Positions 33,445 to 42,533 of a stretch of DNA of 64,000 bases are shown here, piece by piece. The DNA is from Rhodanobacter ginsengisoli (GTDB taxonomy: Bacteria > Pseudomonadota > Gammaproteobacteria > Xanthomonadales > Rhodanobacteraceae): contig NZ_JBHSNF010000001.1 in NCBI RefSeq assembly GCF_042657065.1, positions 1 to 64,000 on the forward strand, in the 5' to 3' direction. Both the position numbers and the translations under genes were made by a program. Position 1 is the first letter of the stretch. Each line of letters begins with the position of its first letter. The notes below the pieces were generated by a model. It saw only the letters and a program-made list of their open reading frames with translations. It ran no database searches and was not told where the DNA came from.

Positions 33445-34075
33445 TGACCCTGCCTCCCTTCGGCGCCGCTACGTCCGCAGCGTGGATCGCCAATGGGTCG
33501 GCGTCCTCCCAGTCCCTTGCCCAGGAATGCTCGAGAATCTCGTCGACGGACCAGTGGTCGTCCGCGTGCATGCCGTACTTGCATGCCCGCACCTCGCCAT
33601 CGGGGCCGATAAGGAAGTCCGCCGGCAAGCCCAGCGCCGACTCGCCCGCTTCGCGCCCCGCCCCGAACGTGGCAAGCCCACGCGCAATGGATACCCAGGC
33701 GCGCGGATCGAGCACCGAGCGCAGGGATGCCTCTACCCCGAACTGCCGATACAACCGCCCCTCCGGATCGGCCACCACGGGAAATGGCAGCGCCTGATCG
33801 TGACGGCGCATGGTCTCGATCGACGAATGGAACACCGCGACCTCCAGGATGTCGGCCTTCGCCAGCTCGTCGTGACGCTGGGCGACCGATCGCAGATGGA
33901 GCTTGCAGACAGGACAACCCGCGAAACGGCGGAACTGCAGGTGCACCATGCGATGTGCATCGGGTATGCGGATGCGTCGCCCCCGGATCGTCACCAGCTC
34001 ACGCGGCGGCAGGTGATCGCCTGCCCGGATGCGCGTGCCGACGCCGGGCGCGCGCGCTGTAATCATGTTGGACAT
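33437..34075 (-). CDS. AhpC/TSA-like peroxiredoxin-family protein
   Basis: A 212-residue thioredoxin-fold protein with the motif FRRFAGCPVCKLHLRS, a CxxC at the peroxidatic position, then VFHSSIETMRRHD and GLPADFLIGPDGEV. This is the peroxiredoxin-like branch often paired with a TetR regulator; it probably reduces peroxides or disulfides. Start ATG at 34075. A decayed second copy of its 5' end and control region lies at 36546-36798, beside the TetR gene it may once have been divergent from. Confidence 0.85.
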   Translation of the reverse strand: MSNMITARAPGVGTRIRAGDHLPPRELVTIRGRRIRIPDAHRMVHLQFRRFAGCPVCKLHLRSVAQRHDELAKADILEVAVFHSSIETMRRHDQALPFPVVADPEGRLYRQFGVEASLRSVLDPRAWVSIARGLATFGAGREAGESALGLPADFLIGPDGEVRACKYGMHADDHWSVDEILEHSWARDWEDADPLAIHAADVAAPKGGRVNG

Positions 34076-34236
34076 GTTCGGCTGCCTCGGATATGGAACA
34101 TGATGTTCGTTATCGAAGATGTTTTCAGTACGGGCATGATGTCCGCGCCCCACCATGCGGGCCAGCACAAACGGGCAGGATGTGTTCCAAGCCGAACACC
34201 GCATGGCACGTTGTTCGCCGACCGGAGGCAGGCGAC
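33985..34236. repeat. Duplicated promoter module, copy 1
   Basis: About 250 bp is clearly homologous to 36546-36798. It covers the first codons of the peroxiredoxin gene, the palindrome TTCGTTATCGAA (34106-34117), the inverted repeat GTGTTC-N6-GAACAC (34182-34199) and a CCGGAGGCAGGCGA stretch that precedes the TetR start in copy 2. Here the ATG is replaced by ACGGCT and no TetR gene follows. Confidence 0.8.
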
Positions 34237-34287
34237 GGCTGCGCGCGAAGCATGCCTTGGATGGGGCCGACTGCCTTCAGGTCCCTG

Positions 34288-35184
34288 TCAGCCAACCGGT
34301 CCGGCCACTCGCCGTTGTTGATTCCAGATCAGCACCGCCAGGACGAGAACGGCCATGGGCACGGCTACCCCGAGCTCGTCGATCATGTACGGCGTGATCC
34401 GGCCCATCGATCCCGTCAGCGGCGTGAAGAACGCCTGAATGAAGAGGTTGTGGCTTGCATGGAGGATCGCGCAAGGCCACACGCTGCCGGACCGCAGGCG
34501 GATCCACGTGAGGATCACGCTCAGCGCCACCGCCATCACCGCAAAGCAGGGCAAGCCGAACCGCCACGGTGTCGCACCGTGGTAATCGGCGAAAAGCAGG
34601 ATCGGTACGTGCCACGCCGTCCAGATGATGCCGGTGACGATGGCGCCAGCCGTGAAACCCATGCGCCCGACGAGCGCGGGTGCCAGAAAGCCTCGCCAGC
34701 CGATCTCTTCCCCGAGCGCGTGGGCGATCGCCGGGATGATTCCCGTCGTGGCGATCGGCACGAAATACAGCGGGACGAAACCTGCCGCGCCGAGAGGCCG
34801 CCAGCCGAGCCGCGCGGACAGCCGGGTCATCGCTGCTGGATCGGGGAAAAACCCCAGCCCCGGCGCCCACACCGGACCGTAGGCCACCGAGGCGTAGAAC
34901 AGCGGCAAGCCGTACGCGAGAAGCATGGATTTCCCGCCGCTCGATGACAGACCGAGCGAGCGGGTGTCGCCGCGGCGAAGCCGGAGGGCGAAAAACGCCG
35001 CCACGGCTGGCGCCCACATGAGGCCGACGACGTAATGGCCGCCGCCAGCCCCCGGATGCCCCGCCTCGATCATCAAGACCCAGAAGATGCCGCTGATCAG
35101 CACGGAGAGGACCAGGAACCACGCTATCGACCCGCGGTCGCCAGGCGTTGATGCCGGCGCCGCATGCTTTCCCGCGGCGATCAA
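34288..35184 (-). CDS. CPBP-family intramembrane metalloprotease
   Basis: About 298 residues with eight or so membrane segments. It shows the three CPBP (Abi/CAAX-protease) motifs: GEEIGWRGFL, WTAWHVPILLF and the C-terminal HASHNLF. Related proteins process prenylated or secreted proteins or give bacteriocin immunity. The start is uncertain: the frame is open to 35367 and beyond the neighbour stop; TTG at 35184, with GAGG upstream, precedes the first membrane segment. It lies 42 bp after the DUF2268 gene. Confidence 0.82.
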   Translation of the reverse strand: MIAAGKHAAPASTPGDRGSIAWFLVLSVLISGIFWVLMIEAGHPGAGGGHYVVGLMWAPAVAAFFALRLRRGDTRSLGLSSSGGKSMLLAYGLPLFYASVAYGPVWAPGLGFFPDPAAMTRLSARLGWRPLGAAGFVPLYFVPIATTGIIPAIAHALGEEIGWRGFLAPALVGRMGFTAGAIVTGIIWTAWHVPILLFADYHGATPWRFGLPCFAVMAVALSVILTWIRLRSGSVWPCAILHASHNLFIQAFFTPLTGSMGRITPYMIDELGVAVPMAVLVLAVLIWNQQRRVAGPVG

Positions 35185-35225
35185 GGCCGGCTTGGCTACC
35201 TCGTTCTTGGCCGGGCCCTCGAGGT

Positions 35226-36161
35226 CTAGTGCAGCCGAATGCCCGGATACCAGCCGCTCCTGGCCAGGAACGCCCTGGCGTCGGTCATTTCCAGAATGTC
35301 GCGGAGCGCCTGGCGCTTGTCCCTGGCATGCTGGTAATACGCCTTGGTGATGCGATAGCCGACCCAATATCCCAGGTCGCCCGGCTTGGTCAACGTGCCG
35401 TTGTACAGCCAGCTGGAAAGATCGGTCTTGTCCTCGTCGGCGACGAAGGCGGTTTCGATGGCCATTTCATGCCCCCGCGCGCGCGCCTCGAGATCGGTGT
35501 TGGCGACACCGCCGGAGATCAACTCGCCGGTGAATTCGGCCGCCCCTTCGATCAGCGATTCCTTGAGCACCGTGGGCTTCGGATCGTCGTAGAACGCCGG
35601 CGCCTTTATGGCCTGCTGGACGTGGGCGTATTCGTGTGCGAGCACATGCACGAAACGGTCCTCTACGTTTGGTTCGAAGTAGTTGATCGCGCAGAGAGCC
35701 TCGAGGCCAATCATGACACCGGACGCATCCGTGACGCCGACGGGCTTTCCCCGGCCGACGGCGATGGTCACCGGAGCGAATTCGGCGGGTGGGTAGAGTT
35801 GCCGCAGCTTGACGAGCGCGGCATCCAGTCGCCGACGCACGGAAGGTAGAACGGCCATGCAGCGCTTGGCATCCGAGTAGAGCGCTGGATGTCCTGCCAG
35901 GGTCTTTGCGATCGAAGCGCCCGTGACATTGCGCAGCTCGGCAAGACGATGCAACCCTTCCGAACCTGGATCCATATATTCATGCTGAAGTTGCTGGGCC
36001 GTGGGGTGCCCGCCGGCGGCATCGTAAACCGTGTAGAAGAGGTAGACATCCTCGGTATGGATCACGGGCGCGGACGATTCCGACGACACACCCGACGACG
36101 CCTGCGCCGCGGCAGTACATGTCAACGCGAAGGCCACCAATGCAACACAGCTCCATCTCAT
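35226..36161 (-). CDS. Exported DUF2268-like putative zinc protease
   Basis: A 311-residue protein with a signal peptide (cleavage near AAAQAS). The zinc-binding motif HEYAHVQQ at about residue 170 is followed by ESLIEGAAEF, the arrangement of DUF2268 predicted Zn-dependent proteases. Start ATG at 36161 with AGGTGAG upstream; GTG one codon earlier is the alternative. Substrate unknown. It and the CPBP gene sit between the two copies of the promoter module. Confidence 0.8.
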   Translation of the reverse strand: MRWSCVALVAFALTCTAAAQASSGVSSESSAPVIHTEDVYLFYTVYDAAGGHPTAQQLQHEYMDPGSEGLHRLAELRNVTGASIAKTLAGHPALYSDAKRCMAVLPSVRRRLDAALVKLRQLYPPAEFAPVTIAVGRGKPVGVTDASGVMIGLEALCAINYFEPNVEDRFVHVLAHEYAHVQQAIKAPAFYDDPKPTVLKESLIEGAAEFTGELISGGVANTDLEARARGHEMAIETAFVADEDKTDLSSWLYNGTLTKPGDLGYWVGYRITKAYYQHARDKRQALRDILEMTDARAFLARSGWYPGIRLH

Positions 36162-36519
36162 CACTCACCTCACAAATGCAGGGATATCCGCCGAAAACTA
36201 CGCTTTCGAGTGGGGGCCATCAACTCAAGAAAGTTTGAAACGGATGTCCGCGGCCGAAATCCAGTCATTCCGCAAGAGACTTCCAGTTGACGCCGAGCGC
36301 CTGGCACTGCTGCCCTGAGCTTTCGAGCCGATGCTGCTCATCATGTTGTCCTCTTTTCGACGTCGTGCGTGTCAGGGCTGCGCGGTGCTGGACGATGCCC
36401 ACAGCTTCCGTGCGCGCTTGTTGGCGATCGGCGCCGGCACTTTGCCGAAGCGCATCCGGCCATCCAGCTGGCGGGTCCGGATCTGCCCGGGCATGGCCTT
36501 CCACGCCGACCGTGTTGGC

Positions 36520-36636
36520 TTGCTGCAGGCTCTTGCGCGCACCCAGGATCGTCAACAGCTCGCGGGATGGCTGGCGATCGCCTGCCCGGACACGCGCGCC
36601 GCCGTCAGGTGGGCGCGAGGCATTCACATTCGAGAT
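36520..36636 (-). pseudogene. Remnant of a peroxiredoxin-like gene 5' end
   Basis: The translated frame ISNVNASRPPDGGARVRAGD aligns with MSNMITARAPGVGTRIRAGD at the start of the 33437-34075 gene. The following PSRELLTILGARKSLQQAN aligns with PPRELVTIRGRRIRIPDAH. The start codon has become ATC and similarity ends after about 40 codons, before the catalytic CPVC site. Beyond it, 36265-36520 has no recognisable gene. Confidence 0.7.
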
Positions 36637-36798
36637 GTTCGGTGGCTCGGGAAATGAAACATTGTGTTCGTTATCGAATATATGTCTCATTGAAGGCATG
36701 ATGTCCGCGACCCACCAGGCGGGCCAGTACAAGCGGGCCGGATGTGTTCCGAACCGAACACGGCACGGCACATTGTTCGCAAACCGGAGGCAGGCGAT
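36546..36798. repeat. Duplicated promoter module, copy 2
   Basis: Homologous to 33985-34236. Contains TTCGTTATCGAA at 36667-36678 and GTGTTC-N6-GAACAC at 36744-36761. The palindrome between the two divergent genes fits a TetR operator. Here the TetR gene is intact and the peroxiredoxin half is decayed, the reverse of copy 1. Confidence 0.8.
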
Positions 36799-37381
36799 GA
36801 CCAGAAGCGAAGACCGGAGGATCCAGCGTACGCAGCAACTCCTGCGCACCTCGCTGCTGGAGCTGGTCAAGGAAAAGGGATTCGAGGCCTTGTCGGTGCA
36901 GGAGATCATCGACCGCGCCAACGTCGGCCGCACGACGTTCTACGCACACTTCAGCAACAAGGAAGAACTCCTGATGTGCGGCTTCGACGAACTGCGCGTG
37001 CTGCTCAAGCAACGCCAGCGCGAGGCGCGTACCCGGCAGGACGAACGGCTGTTCGCCTTCAGCCGCGAGATGTTCGAGCACGTCAGCGAGCATCGCGACG
37101 TGTTCCGGGCCATGGTCGGCAAGCGCAGCGGCGCCGCCGTGCAACGCCGCCTCCAGGAGTTGCTGATCGAGCTCGTGCGCGAGGACGTGAAACTTGCCTT
37201 GCCCGCATTGCGGGCCATGCCGGCGCAGCGCGAGCCGGTCGTCCGGTTCGTCGCCGGTGCGTTCTTCGGCCTGCTCGGCTGGTGGCTGGACGACAAGCCG
37301 CATCTGACAGCCGCGGAGATCGACCGACGGTTCAGACAGCTCGCCGTGCCCGCGACGAATGCGGCGGCGCAGGCAGCCTGA
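36797..37381 (+). CDS. TetR/AcrR-family regulator
   Basis: A 194-residue regulator: HTH at about residues 8-55 (LVKEKGFEALSVQEIIDRANVGRTTFYAHF, shown in part) and a C-terminal ligand domain with GAFFGLLGWWLD. Start ATG at 36797 after GGAGGCAGGC. It probably binds the palindromes upstream, and by the duplicated copy those before the peroxiredoxin gene at 34075 too. Effector unknown. Confidence 0.88.
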   Translation: MTRSEDRRIQRTQQLLRTSLLELVKEKGFEALSVQEIIDRANVGRTTFYAHFSNKEELLMCGFDELRVLLKQRQREARTRQDERLFAFSREMFEHVSEHRDVFRAMVGKRSGAAVQRRLQELLIELVREDVKLALPALRAMPAQREPVVRFVAGAFFGLLGWWLDDKPHLTAAEIDRRFRQLAVPATNAAAQAA

Positions 37382-37706
37382 GCAACCCTTTCGATGCATC
37401 GGTCACGCATGCCTTCGTTCGTCAGTCGCTGAATCGGCGGTAGTCCACACCGATGGCCACCCGGGGAGCCGTGTGGCTCGCGACAGTCGATCTCCACCAA
37501 GGCGAGCGACGATATCTTTTCGCTGTGGCGACCGTGTCGTTGATCGCCACGGTTCGGCGCGGGCTTTACGGGGCGTACCGGTCATGCGTGGGCTGACGTT
37601 CGCCAAACTTGAGAACCGGTCGGAGATTCCGGAGAACTTTTCCCGCTCTTCCGAGTCGATGAAAACTCACGCCGGGCAGCTCGCCGAGTTGCGGCTCATC
37701 GAGGGG
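37382..37706. other. Intergenic, nothing recognised
   Basis: About 325 bp between the TetR gene and the alpha/beta-hydrolase. The hydrolase frame stays open into it (ATG at 37659) but a signal peptide starts only at 37707. No operator, RNA or second gene is seen. Confidence 0.4.
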
Positions 37707-38738
37707 ATGACCTTGAAACTGAAACGATTGAAGGCGGGTTGTGCAGTTTTGTGGATGGTGCTGGTCGGTGGCGTACATGCCCGTGGAGCGGCGGACATCG
37801 CCGTTCCACGGCACATTCCAGATCGCTACGCGCAGCCGGGAGTGCTCATCACGATAGCGCCTGGCCGCAAGTTGAATCTTCGCTGCGAGGGCAGTGGTGC
37901 GCAGACAGTGCTGCTGGAGGCCGGCTCACATGCCGACACCACCACCTGGTTCAAGCTGCAGCCGCTGTTGGCGGCATCGAGCAAAGTGTGCTCATACGAT
38001 CGGGCGGGTTATGGTTTCAGCGATGAGGGCCCCTTGCCGCGAAATCTCGCCGCCGATGTTGCGGATCTGCATGCACTGATCCATCACGCAGGTCTGAAGA
38101 CTCCGCTGGTGCTGGTGGGCCATTCAAGGGGGAGCAACATCGTCAGGCAATATGCACAGCGCTACCCCATCGATGTCAGCGGCATGGTGCTGATTGATCC
38201 TCCCGCGCAGGATGTCGCCGCAGTCGCTCCAGACTGGGCCAGGCAGGAGGAACAGATGAGCAATCAGCGGTTTGCCTTCATTCGCCAATGCGAAGCCGGT
38301 GCAGAGAGACATCAACTGGCGTCACCTCCACCTGCGCTCGAGCATTGCGTGGCCGGTGCCAATCCGCTTGCCAGTGCCAGGGTGAACGCCGCGATTGCCG
38401 CCTACAAGTACAAACCGGCGTTCTGGCGCACGCTGATGTCGGAGCTCAAGGACAATGTGGCGGTGTACCGCCAGCCGGTATCGTCGAAGGAGTCCCATGG
38501 CTCGACACCCATGATCGTGCTGGCTGCTACCGACACCTATGCGGATGCCCCCGCCGATCTTCGCAAGAAGCTGGATGCGGCCAGGGACAAGACCCAGGCA
38601 CAGATCCTGGCCACGACGACGCGCGGCGAACGAATCGTGGTCAGCCATGCGTCACATGACATCCAGCTGGATCAGCCCGAGGCAGTGGCGAATTCCGTTT
38701 TCGCCTTGCTGAAGCAGACGGCGGCGCCAGCGCACTAG
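37707..38738 (+). CDS. Exported alpha/beta-hydrolase
   Basis: A 343-residue serine hydrolase with a signal-like N-terminus (MTLKLKRLKAGCAVLWMVLVGG, cut near ARGA). It has the oxyanion-region LLEAGSHADTTTW, the motif CSYDRAGYGFSDEG, the nucleophile Ser in LVGHSRGSN and the His in VSHASHDIQ. It could be an esterase or proline-iminopeptidase-like enzyme; the substrate is not evident. Start ATG at 37707 directly after GAGGGG; ATG 37659 is possible but less likely. Confidence 0.82.
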   Translation: MTLKLKRLKAGCAVLWMVLVGGVHARGAADIAVPRHIPDRYAQPGVLITIAPGRKLNLRCEGSGAQTVLLEAGSHADTTTWFKLQPLLAASSKVCSYDRAGYGFSDEGPLPRNLAADVADLHALIHHAGLKTPLVLVGHSRGSNIVRQYAQRYPIDVSGMVLIDPPAQDVAAVAPDWARQEEQMSNQRFAFIRQCEAGAERHQLASPPPALEHCVAGANPLASARVNAAIAAYKYKPAFWRTLMSELKDNVAVYRQPVSSKESHGSTPMIVLAATDTYADAPADLRKKLDAARDKTQAQILATTTRGERIVVSHASHDIQLDQPEAVANSVFALLKQTAAPAH

Positions 38739-38922
38739 GGCGCCTTGGCCAGTCAGCGCCGGGGTCTGACGGATTCGGCCGATTCCATGCAGCCCTGGCG
38801 CTGGCCGGCCGGAGTGCATGCGTCGCTCAATATGTGAGGTCGGGCAGAAGGTGCGCGGCGCTCGAGGAGTCAGCTCCCGGCAACCGGTACTTGAAGGGAA
38901 CAAGCCGGAAGCGAACCCGATG

Positions 38923-40677
38923 TCAGCGTCCCGAATGTCCGAATTGCTTGCATGCAGCCGATGCGTGCGACTCGGCCCCTTCTGTGCATCCAGCCGACAG
39001 CACCGCGTCGCGCGCGGCGCGGAACTCGTCGTTGGCGTACCAGTTCGGCCAGCTCGTTCCATTGGCGAGCTGCGCGCCGATACCAAAATAGAGGGTGAGA
39101 TCCTGCACGGCGCCCGACCAGTCCCAGTGGGGATCGTAGGTGTCCGAAGGTTGATGGTAGTGATGATCCAGATAGTCCGCGAGCTTCGCTTCTCCCCAGC
39201 CGGGCGGTTTGCCGATCACGTCGATTCCGTTTCCGAGGACAACCACCGGCAAGCCGGCGCGTGAGAAGCTCAAGGTGTCGGAGCGATAGCGCATGCCTGC
39301 TTCCGGTGAGGAGTCGGGCGTCACCACCCGACCCTGGGCGGCGGCGACGTGGCGGACGACCGCGGCCAGCTCGGTTTGATCGGCGATGAGCGAGATGTCC
39401 CGTGTTCGTCCAAGCATGTAGCTGAGCGGGTCCATGTCGATGTCCGCCACCGTCTTTGCCAGCGGATAGATCGGGTGGGTCGCATAGTATTCGGAACCCA
39501 GGAGGCCGTATTCCTCTCCGGTCGTCGCCATGAAGAGGATCGATCGGCTGGTCGCCTTTGCGTGCCTGAAGGCGCGTGCCAGTTCGAGCAGGCCGGCCAC
39601 GCCCGACGCGTTGTCGACGGCACCGTTGCAGATGTCGTCGCCGCTCTGGTCGGGCGGGCAGTGGCCGAGATGGTCCCAGTGCGCGGTATACAGCACGTAC
39701 TCGTCGGGATGCCGCTCGCCGGGCAGGAAGCCCAGGACGTTCCTGGAGACGCCATGCCGCGATTTCACCTTGAAGGTGAAGTTCGCGGCGATGCCGAGCG
39801 GGCGAGCCTTGAAGCCGGGCCGGGCGGCCGCCTTTTCCAGCTCGAGGAGGTTCTGGCCGGCCAAGCCGACCAGCCGTTCGGCTGCCGAATGCGTCATCCA
39901 TGCCTCTACAGCCAGAAGCCCGGCACCGCCGTCCGCCCGGTCGAGCGAATCCCGCGCGCCACTGAGGCTCGAGGTCAGCACCGAGAAGGGATAGCCGGCC
40001 GAAGCATCGCTGTGGACGATAATCGCGGCTGCAGCCCCCTGGCGCGCGGCCTCCTCGTATTTGTACATCCAACGCCCGTAATAGGTCATCGCGGCGCCGC
40101 CAAACGGCCCCTTGCCCAGCGGATTTCGCCAGTCCGGGTCGTTGACCAGGATGAGCACGGTCTTGCCGCGGACATCCGTTCCGTCGTAGTCGTTCCAATG
40201 GCGCTCGGGTGCATCGACGCCATAGCCGACGAAGATCACTTCCGATCCTTTCAGGCTGATCTCCGAGGTGTCTCGACGCGTGTTGAGCGTGATGTCCTGC
40301 CCATAGGCGAAATCCAGGCTGCCGGACGCGCCGACGACCTGGAGACGTGGCGCGGGGTTCATCAGGGTCTCCGTCTGGAGCAGCGGGACGGGTTGGAGAT
40401 AACTGCCGTGAACGCCCGCTTTGAGCCCGGCCTTTTTCATCGCCGCAGTGATGTACGCGACGGACTTGTCTTCTCCTGCGCTCAGCGGTCCGCGACCTTC
40501 GAACGCATCGCTGCTCAGGACCCGGGTGTCGTGCTTCAGGTTCTCGGCGGAGAGCGCAGGCGGCGCCTCAGCGGCATTCGCCACGCCGAGCACGGCCAGC
40601 GACATGGCAATCATCGCTGCCAAACCTGCCTTCCATGGGCGCGCGCTGGATGCGAACGGATGCTGATATCTGCTCAT
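38923..40677 (-). CDS. Exported M28-family aminopeptidase with PA domain
   Basis: A 584-residue protein with a signal peptide (cleavage near VANAAE). A protease-associated (PA) insertion lies at about residues 150-290 (GKTVLILVNDPDW ... AAAAIIVHSD). The M28 di-zinc ligands follow: TAHWDHLG (His), NGAVDNASG (Asp), TTGEEYG (Glu pair), DIDMD (Asp) and HHYHQPSD (His). It should release N-terminal amino acids from peptides outside the cytoplasm. Monocistronic. Confidence 0.92.
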   Translation of the reverse strand: MSRYQHPFASSARPWKAGLAAMIAMSLAVLGVANAAEAPPALSAENLKHDTRVLSSDAFEGRGPLSAGEDKSVAYITAAMKKAGLKAGVHGSYLQPVPLLQTETLMNPAPRLQVVGASGSLDFAYGQDITLNTRRDTSEISLKGSEVIFVGYGVDAPERHWNDYDGTDVRGKTVLILVNDPDWRNPLGKGPFGGAAMTYYGRWMYKYEEAARQGAAAAIIVHSDASAGYPFSVLTSSLSGARDSLDRADGGAGLLAVEAWMTHSAAERLVGLAGQNLLELEKAAARPGFKARPLGIAANFTFKVKSRHGVSRNVLGFLPGERHPDEYVLYTAHWDHLGHCPPDQSGDDICNGAVDNASGVAGLLELARAFRHAKATSRSILFMATTGEEYGLLGSEYYATHPIYPLAKTVADIDMDPLSYMLGRTRDISLIADQTELAAVVRHVAAAQGRVVTPDSSPEAGMRYRSDTLSFSRAGLPVVVLGNGIDVIGKPPGWGEAKLADYLDHHYHQPSDTYDPHWDWSGAVQDLTLYFGIGAQLANGTSWPNWYANDEFRAARDAVLSAGCTEGAESHASAACKQFGHSGR

Positions 40678-41134
40678 CGATGGTCTCCGGGAATGTTTCG
40701 ACCTGGGGGTGTGAAGGCGAGCACGGACAGCACCTGCCGTTGGGACAGGCCGCTCGTACAGCGGGTTGAATCGCTACCACTGTTCATGATTTGTCACCGG
40801 GATAACTCGAACGACGAAAGCGACCGACCGGTCGATAACACCAGGGCGGCGGAGATGCCACCTTCCACGCCAAGACGAGTCAGCCGCCACGGGTGTGACA
40901 TGCCTGTCGCAGGGCGCTCCATCGTCGTTGCGGGTCTGCGGTCGGTCGAAGCGTCGGCCTCCGCCGGAACACGGAGTCATGGGGGAACCGGGATCCGCCA
41001 GGCGAAGCAACTGACGGGGCGCCACGGGGAGCAATACGACCCATCCCTGCCGCCGGCAGCAGGGATGGCGATTGGCGCCCCCAGGGCACGGTGACGTCAA
41101 CGGGCAGAAGGGCGCGCCCGCAGGCCAGCGACCG
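40678..41134. other. Intergenic, nothing recognised
   Basis: About 450 bp between the M28 peptidase start and the stop of the AraC-type regulator. No frame is convincing. It must contain the M28 promoter; no clear operator or hairpin terminator was found by eye. Confidence 0.4.
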
Positions 41135-42055
41135 CTACTCCTTTGCACCCGTTTGGTGGAAGCGGTTTCGGTAGGCGACGGGGCTGGTCTGCAGCCGCGA
41201 CCGAAAGTGATGGCGAAGAGTGATGGCGCTGCCGAATCCGCTGCGCTCGGCGACAAGGTCGATCGGCAGCGTGGTCCGTTCCAGGAGTCCACGGGCGTGT
41301 TGCACGCGTACCTCAGTAAGCCAGTCTCCGGGCGATGTGCCCGTTGTTGCCTTGAACCGACGCAAGAACGTCCGCTCCGTCATCCCGACGCTCGCGGCCA
41401 GCTGGTCACGTGCGATGGGCTGGGGAACATATTGCGCCTGGCCGCCCTCCCGATGAGGGGGAATGACGAGGCGCCGGGCGACCATATTTGCCTTGGCGCT
41501 TCCGAAGTCGCGACGAATGAGGTGCAGGCAAAGATCGAGACCAGCGGCGCTGCCTGCCGACGTCAGCACGCTCCCGTTGTCGACGTAAAGGACATTCGGA
41601 TCCACGTCGATCAGAGGATATTGCTCGTGCAAGGAAGCCGCATAACGCCAGTGAGTGGTCGCTCGCTGGTGATCCAGCAGCCCGGTAGCGGCCAGGACAA
41701 AGACTCCGGAGCAAATGGACATCAGGCGGGCGCCGCGGGCGTGGGCCGTCCTGAGCGTCTTGATCACTCTGTCGGGAACCGCCACATCCTGCCCCGACCA
41801 GCCCGGCACGATGATCGTGCCCGCGGTCTGGAGTTTGCGCAGGCCGCCATTTGGCGTCATCTGGCCACCGAACTGGGTCGCCACGGGGCCACCATCGATG
41901 GAAGCGGTCTCGAATCGATACCAGTCCGGGCCGGCCTCCGGGCGCATGAGTCCGAACACCTCCGCAGCGCTGGAAAACTCGAACATGCAGAGCCCGTCGT
42001 AGACCAGTACGGCTACGCGGCGGTTGATTGGCGAAATATGATCGCTAAATGACAT
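41135..42055 (-). CDS. GlxA/FtrA-type AraC-family regulator
   Basis: A 306-residue regulator with an N-terminal DJ-1/PfpI-like domain (VAVLVYDGLCMFEFSSAAEVF; SICSGVFVLAATGLL with the nucleophile-elbow Cys) and a C-terminal AraC DNA-binding domain (SVGMTERTFLRRFKATTGTSP and ERSGFGSAITLRHHFR). It is divergent, by 67 bp, from the rhodanese gene and probably controls the rhodanese-decarboxylase pair, as many such regulators act on their neighbour. Confidence 0.88.
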   Translation of the reverse strand: MSFSDHISPINRRVAVLVYDGLCMFEFSSAAEVFGLMRPEAGPDWYRFETASIDGGPVATQFGGQMTPNGGLRKLQTAGTIIVPGWSGQDVAVPDRVIKTLRTAHARGARLMSICSGVFVLAATGLLDHQRATTHWRYAASLHEQYPLIDVDPNVLYVDNGSVLTSAGSAAGLDLCLHLIRRDFGSAKANMVARRLVIPPHREGGQAQYVPQPIARDQLAASVGMTERTFLRRFKATTGTSPGDWLTEVRVQHARGLLERTTLPIDLVAERSGFGSAITLRHHFRSRLQTSPVAYRNRFHQTGAKE

Positions 42056-42122
42056 TTACGCCAATTTTTCCACGCGATACCGCCAAATACAATGGCCTCA
42101 CCCTTTGGTTGGAGGTCGTGCC

Positions 42123-42533
42123 GTGTCGAACAACGTTACCGAAGTCGCAGCCGCGGAATCGCGCATCGCGCTCGAGCATTTCCAGAAGCAGCTCGCCTTT
42201 GAGACCGACTGCTGGGATACCCACGACGCGCTGCAGAAGGATGAGCCCGGATTCGTGCTCCTGGACGTGCGCAGCCCGGATCTCTACGCGAAAGGTCATG
42301 TGGCAGGCGCGATCAGCTTGCCGCACCGAAAGATCATCGAGTCCAAGATGGCGCAATGGCCGCGGGGCACGCTGTTCGTCACCTATTGCGCGGGTCCTCA
42401 CTGCAACGGCGCAGTCCGTGCCGCCGTCCGCCTGGCGCGGCTCGGCCGCCCGGTGAAGATCATGACGGGAGGCATTACCGGATGGCTGGATGAAGGCTTC
42501 ATGCTGGAAGAAGGCATCGCAGGCGCCCCATGA
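42123..42533 (+). CDS. Rhodanese-like protein
   Basis: A 136-residue single rhodanese domain: DEPGFVLLDVRSPDLYAKGHVAGAISLPH, then the active-site loop VTYCAGPHCNGAVRAA with a catalytic Cys, and VKIMTGGITGWLDEG. It may move sulfur or act as a phosphatase-like or regulatory domain. Start GTG 42123, eight bases after GGAGG. It overlaps the PLP-decarboxylase start by 4 bp (ATGA), so the two are coupled. Confidence 0.86.
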   Translation: MSNNVTEVAAAESRIALEHFQKQLAFETDCWDTHDALQKDEPGFVLLDVRSPDLYAKGHVAGAISLPHRKIIESKMAQWPRGTLFVTYCAGPHCNGAVRAAVRLARLGRPVKIMTGGITGWLDEGFMLEEGIAGAP

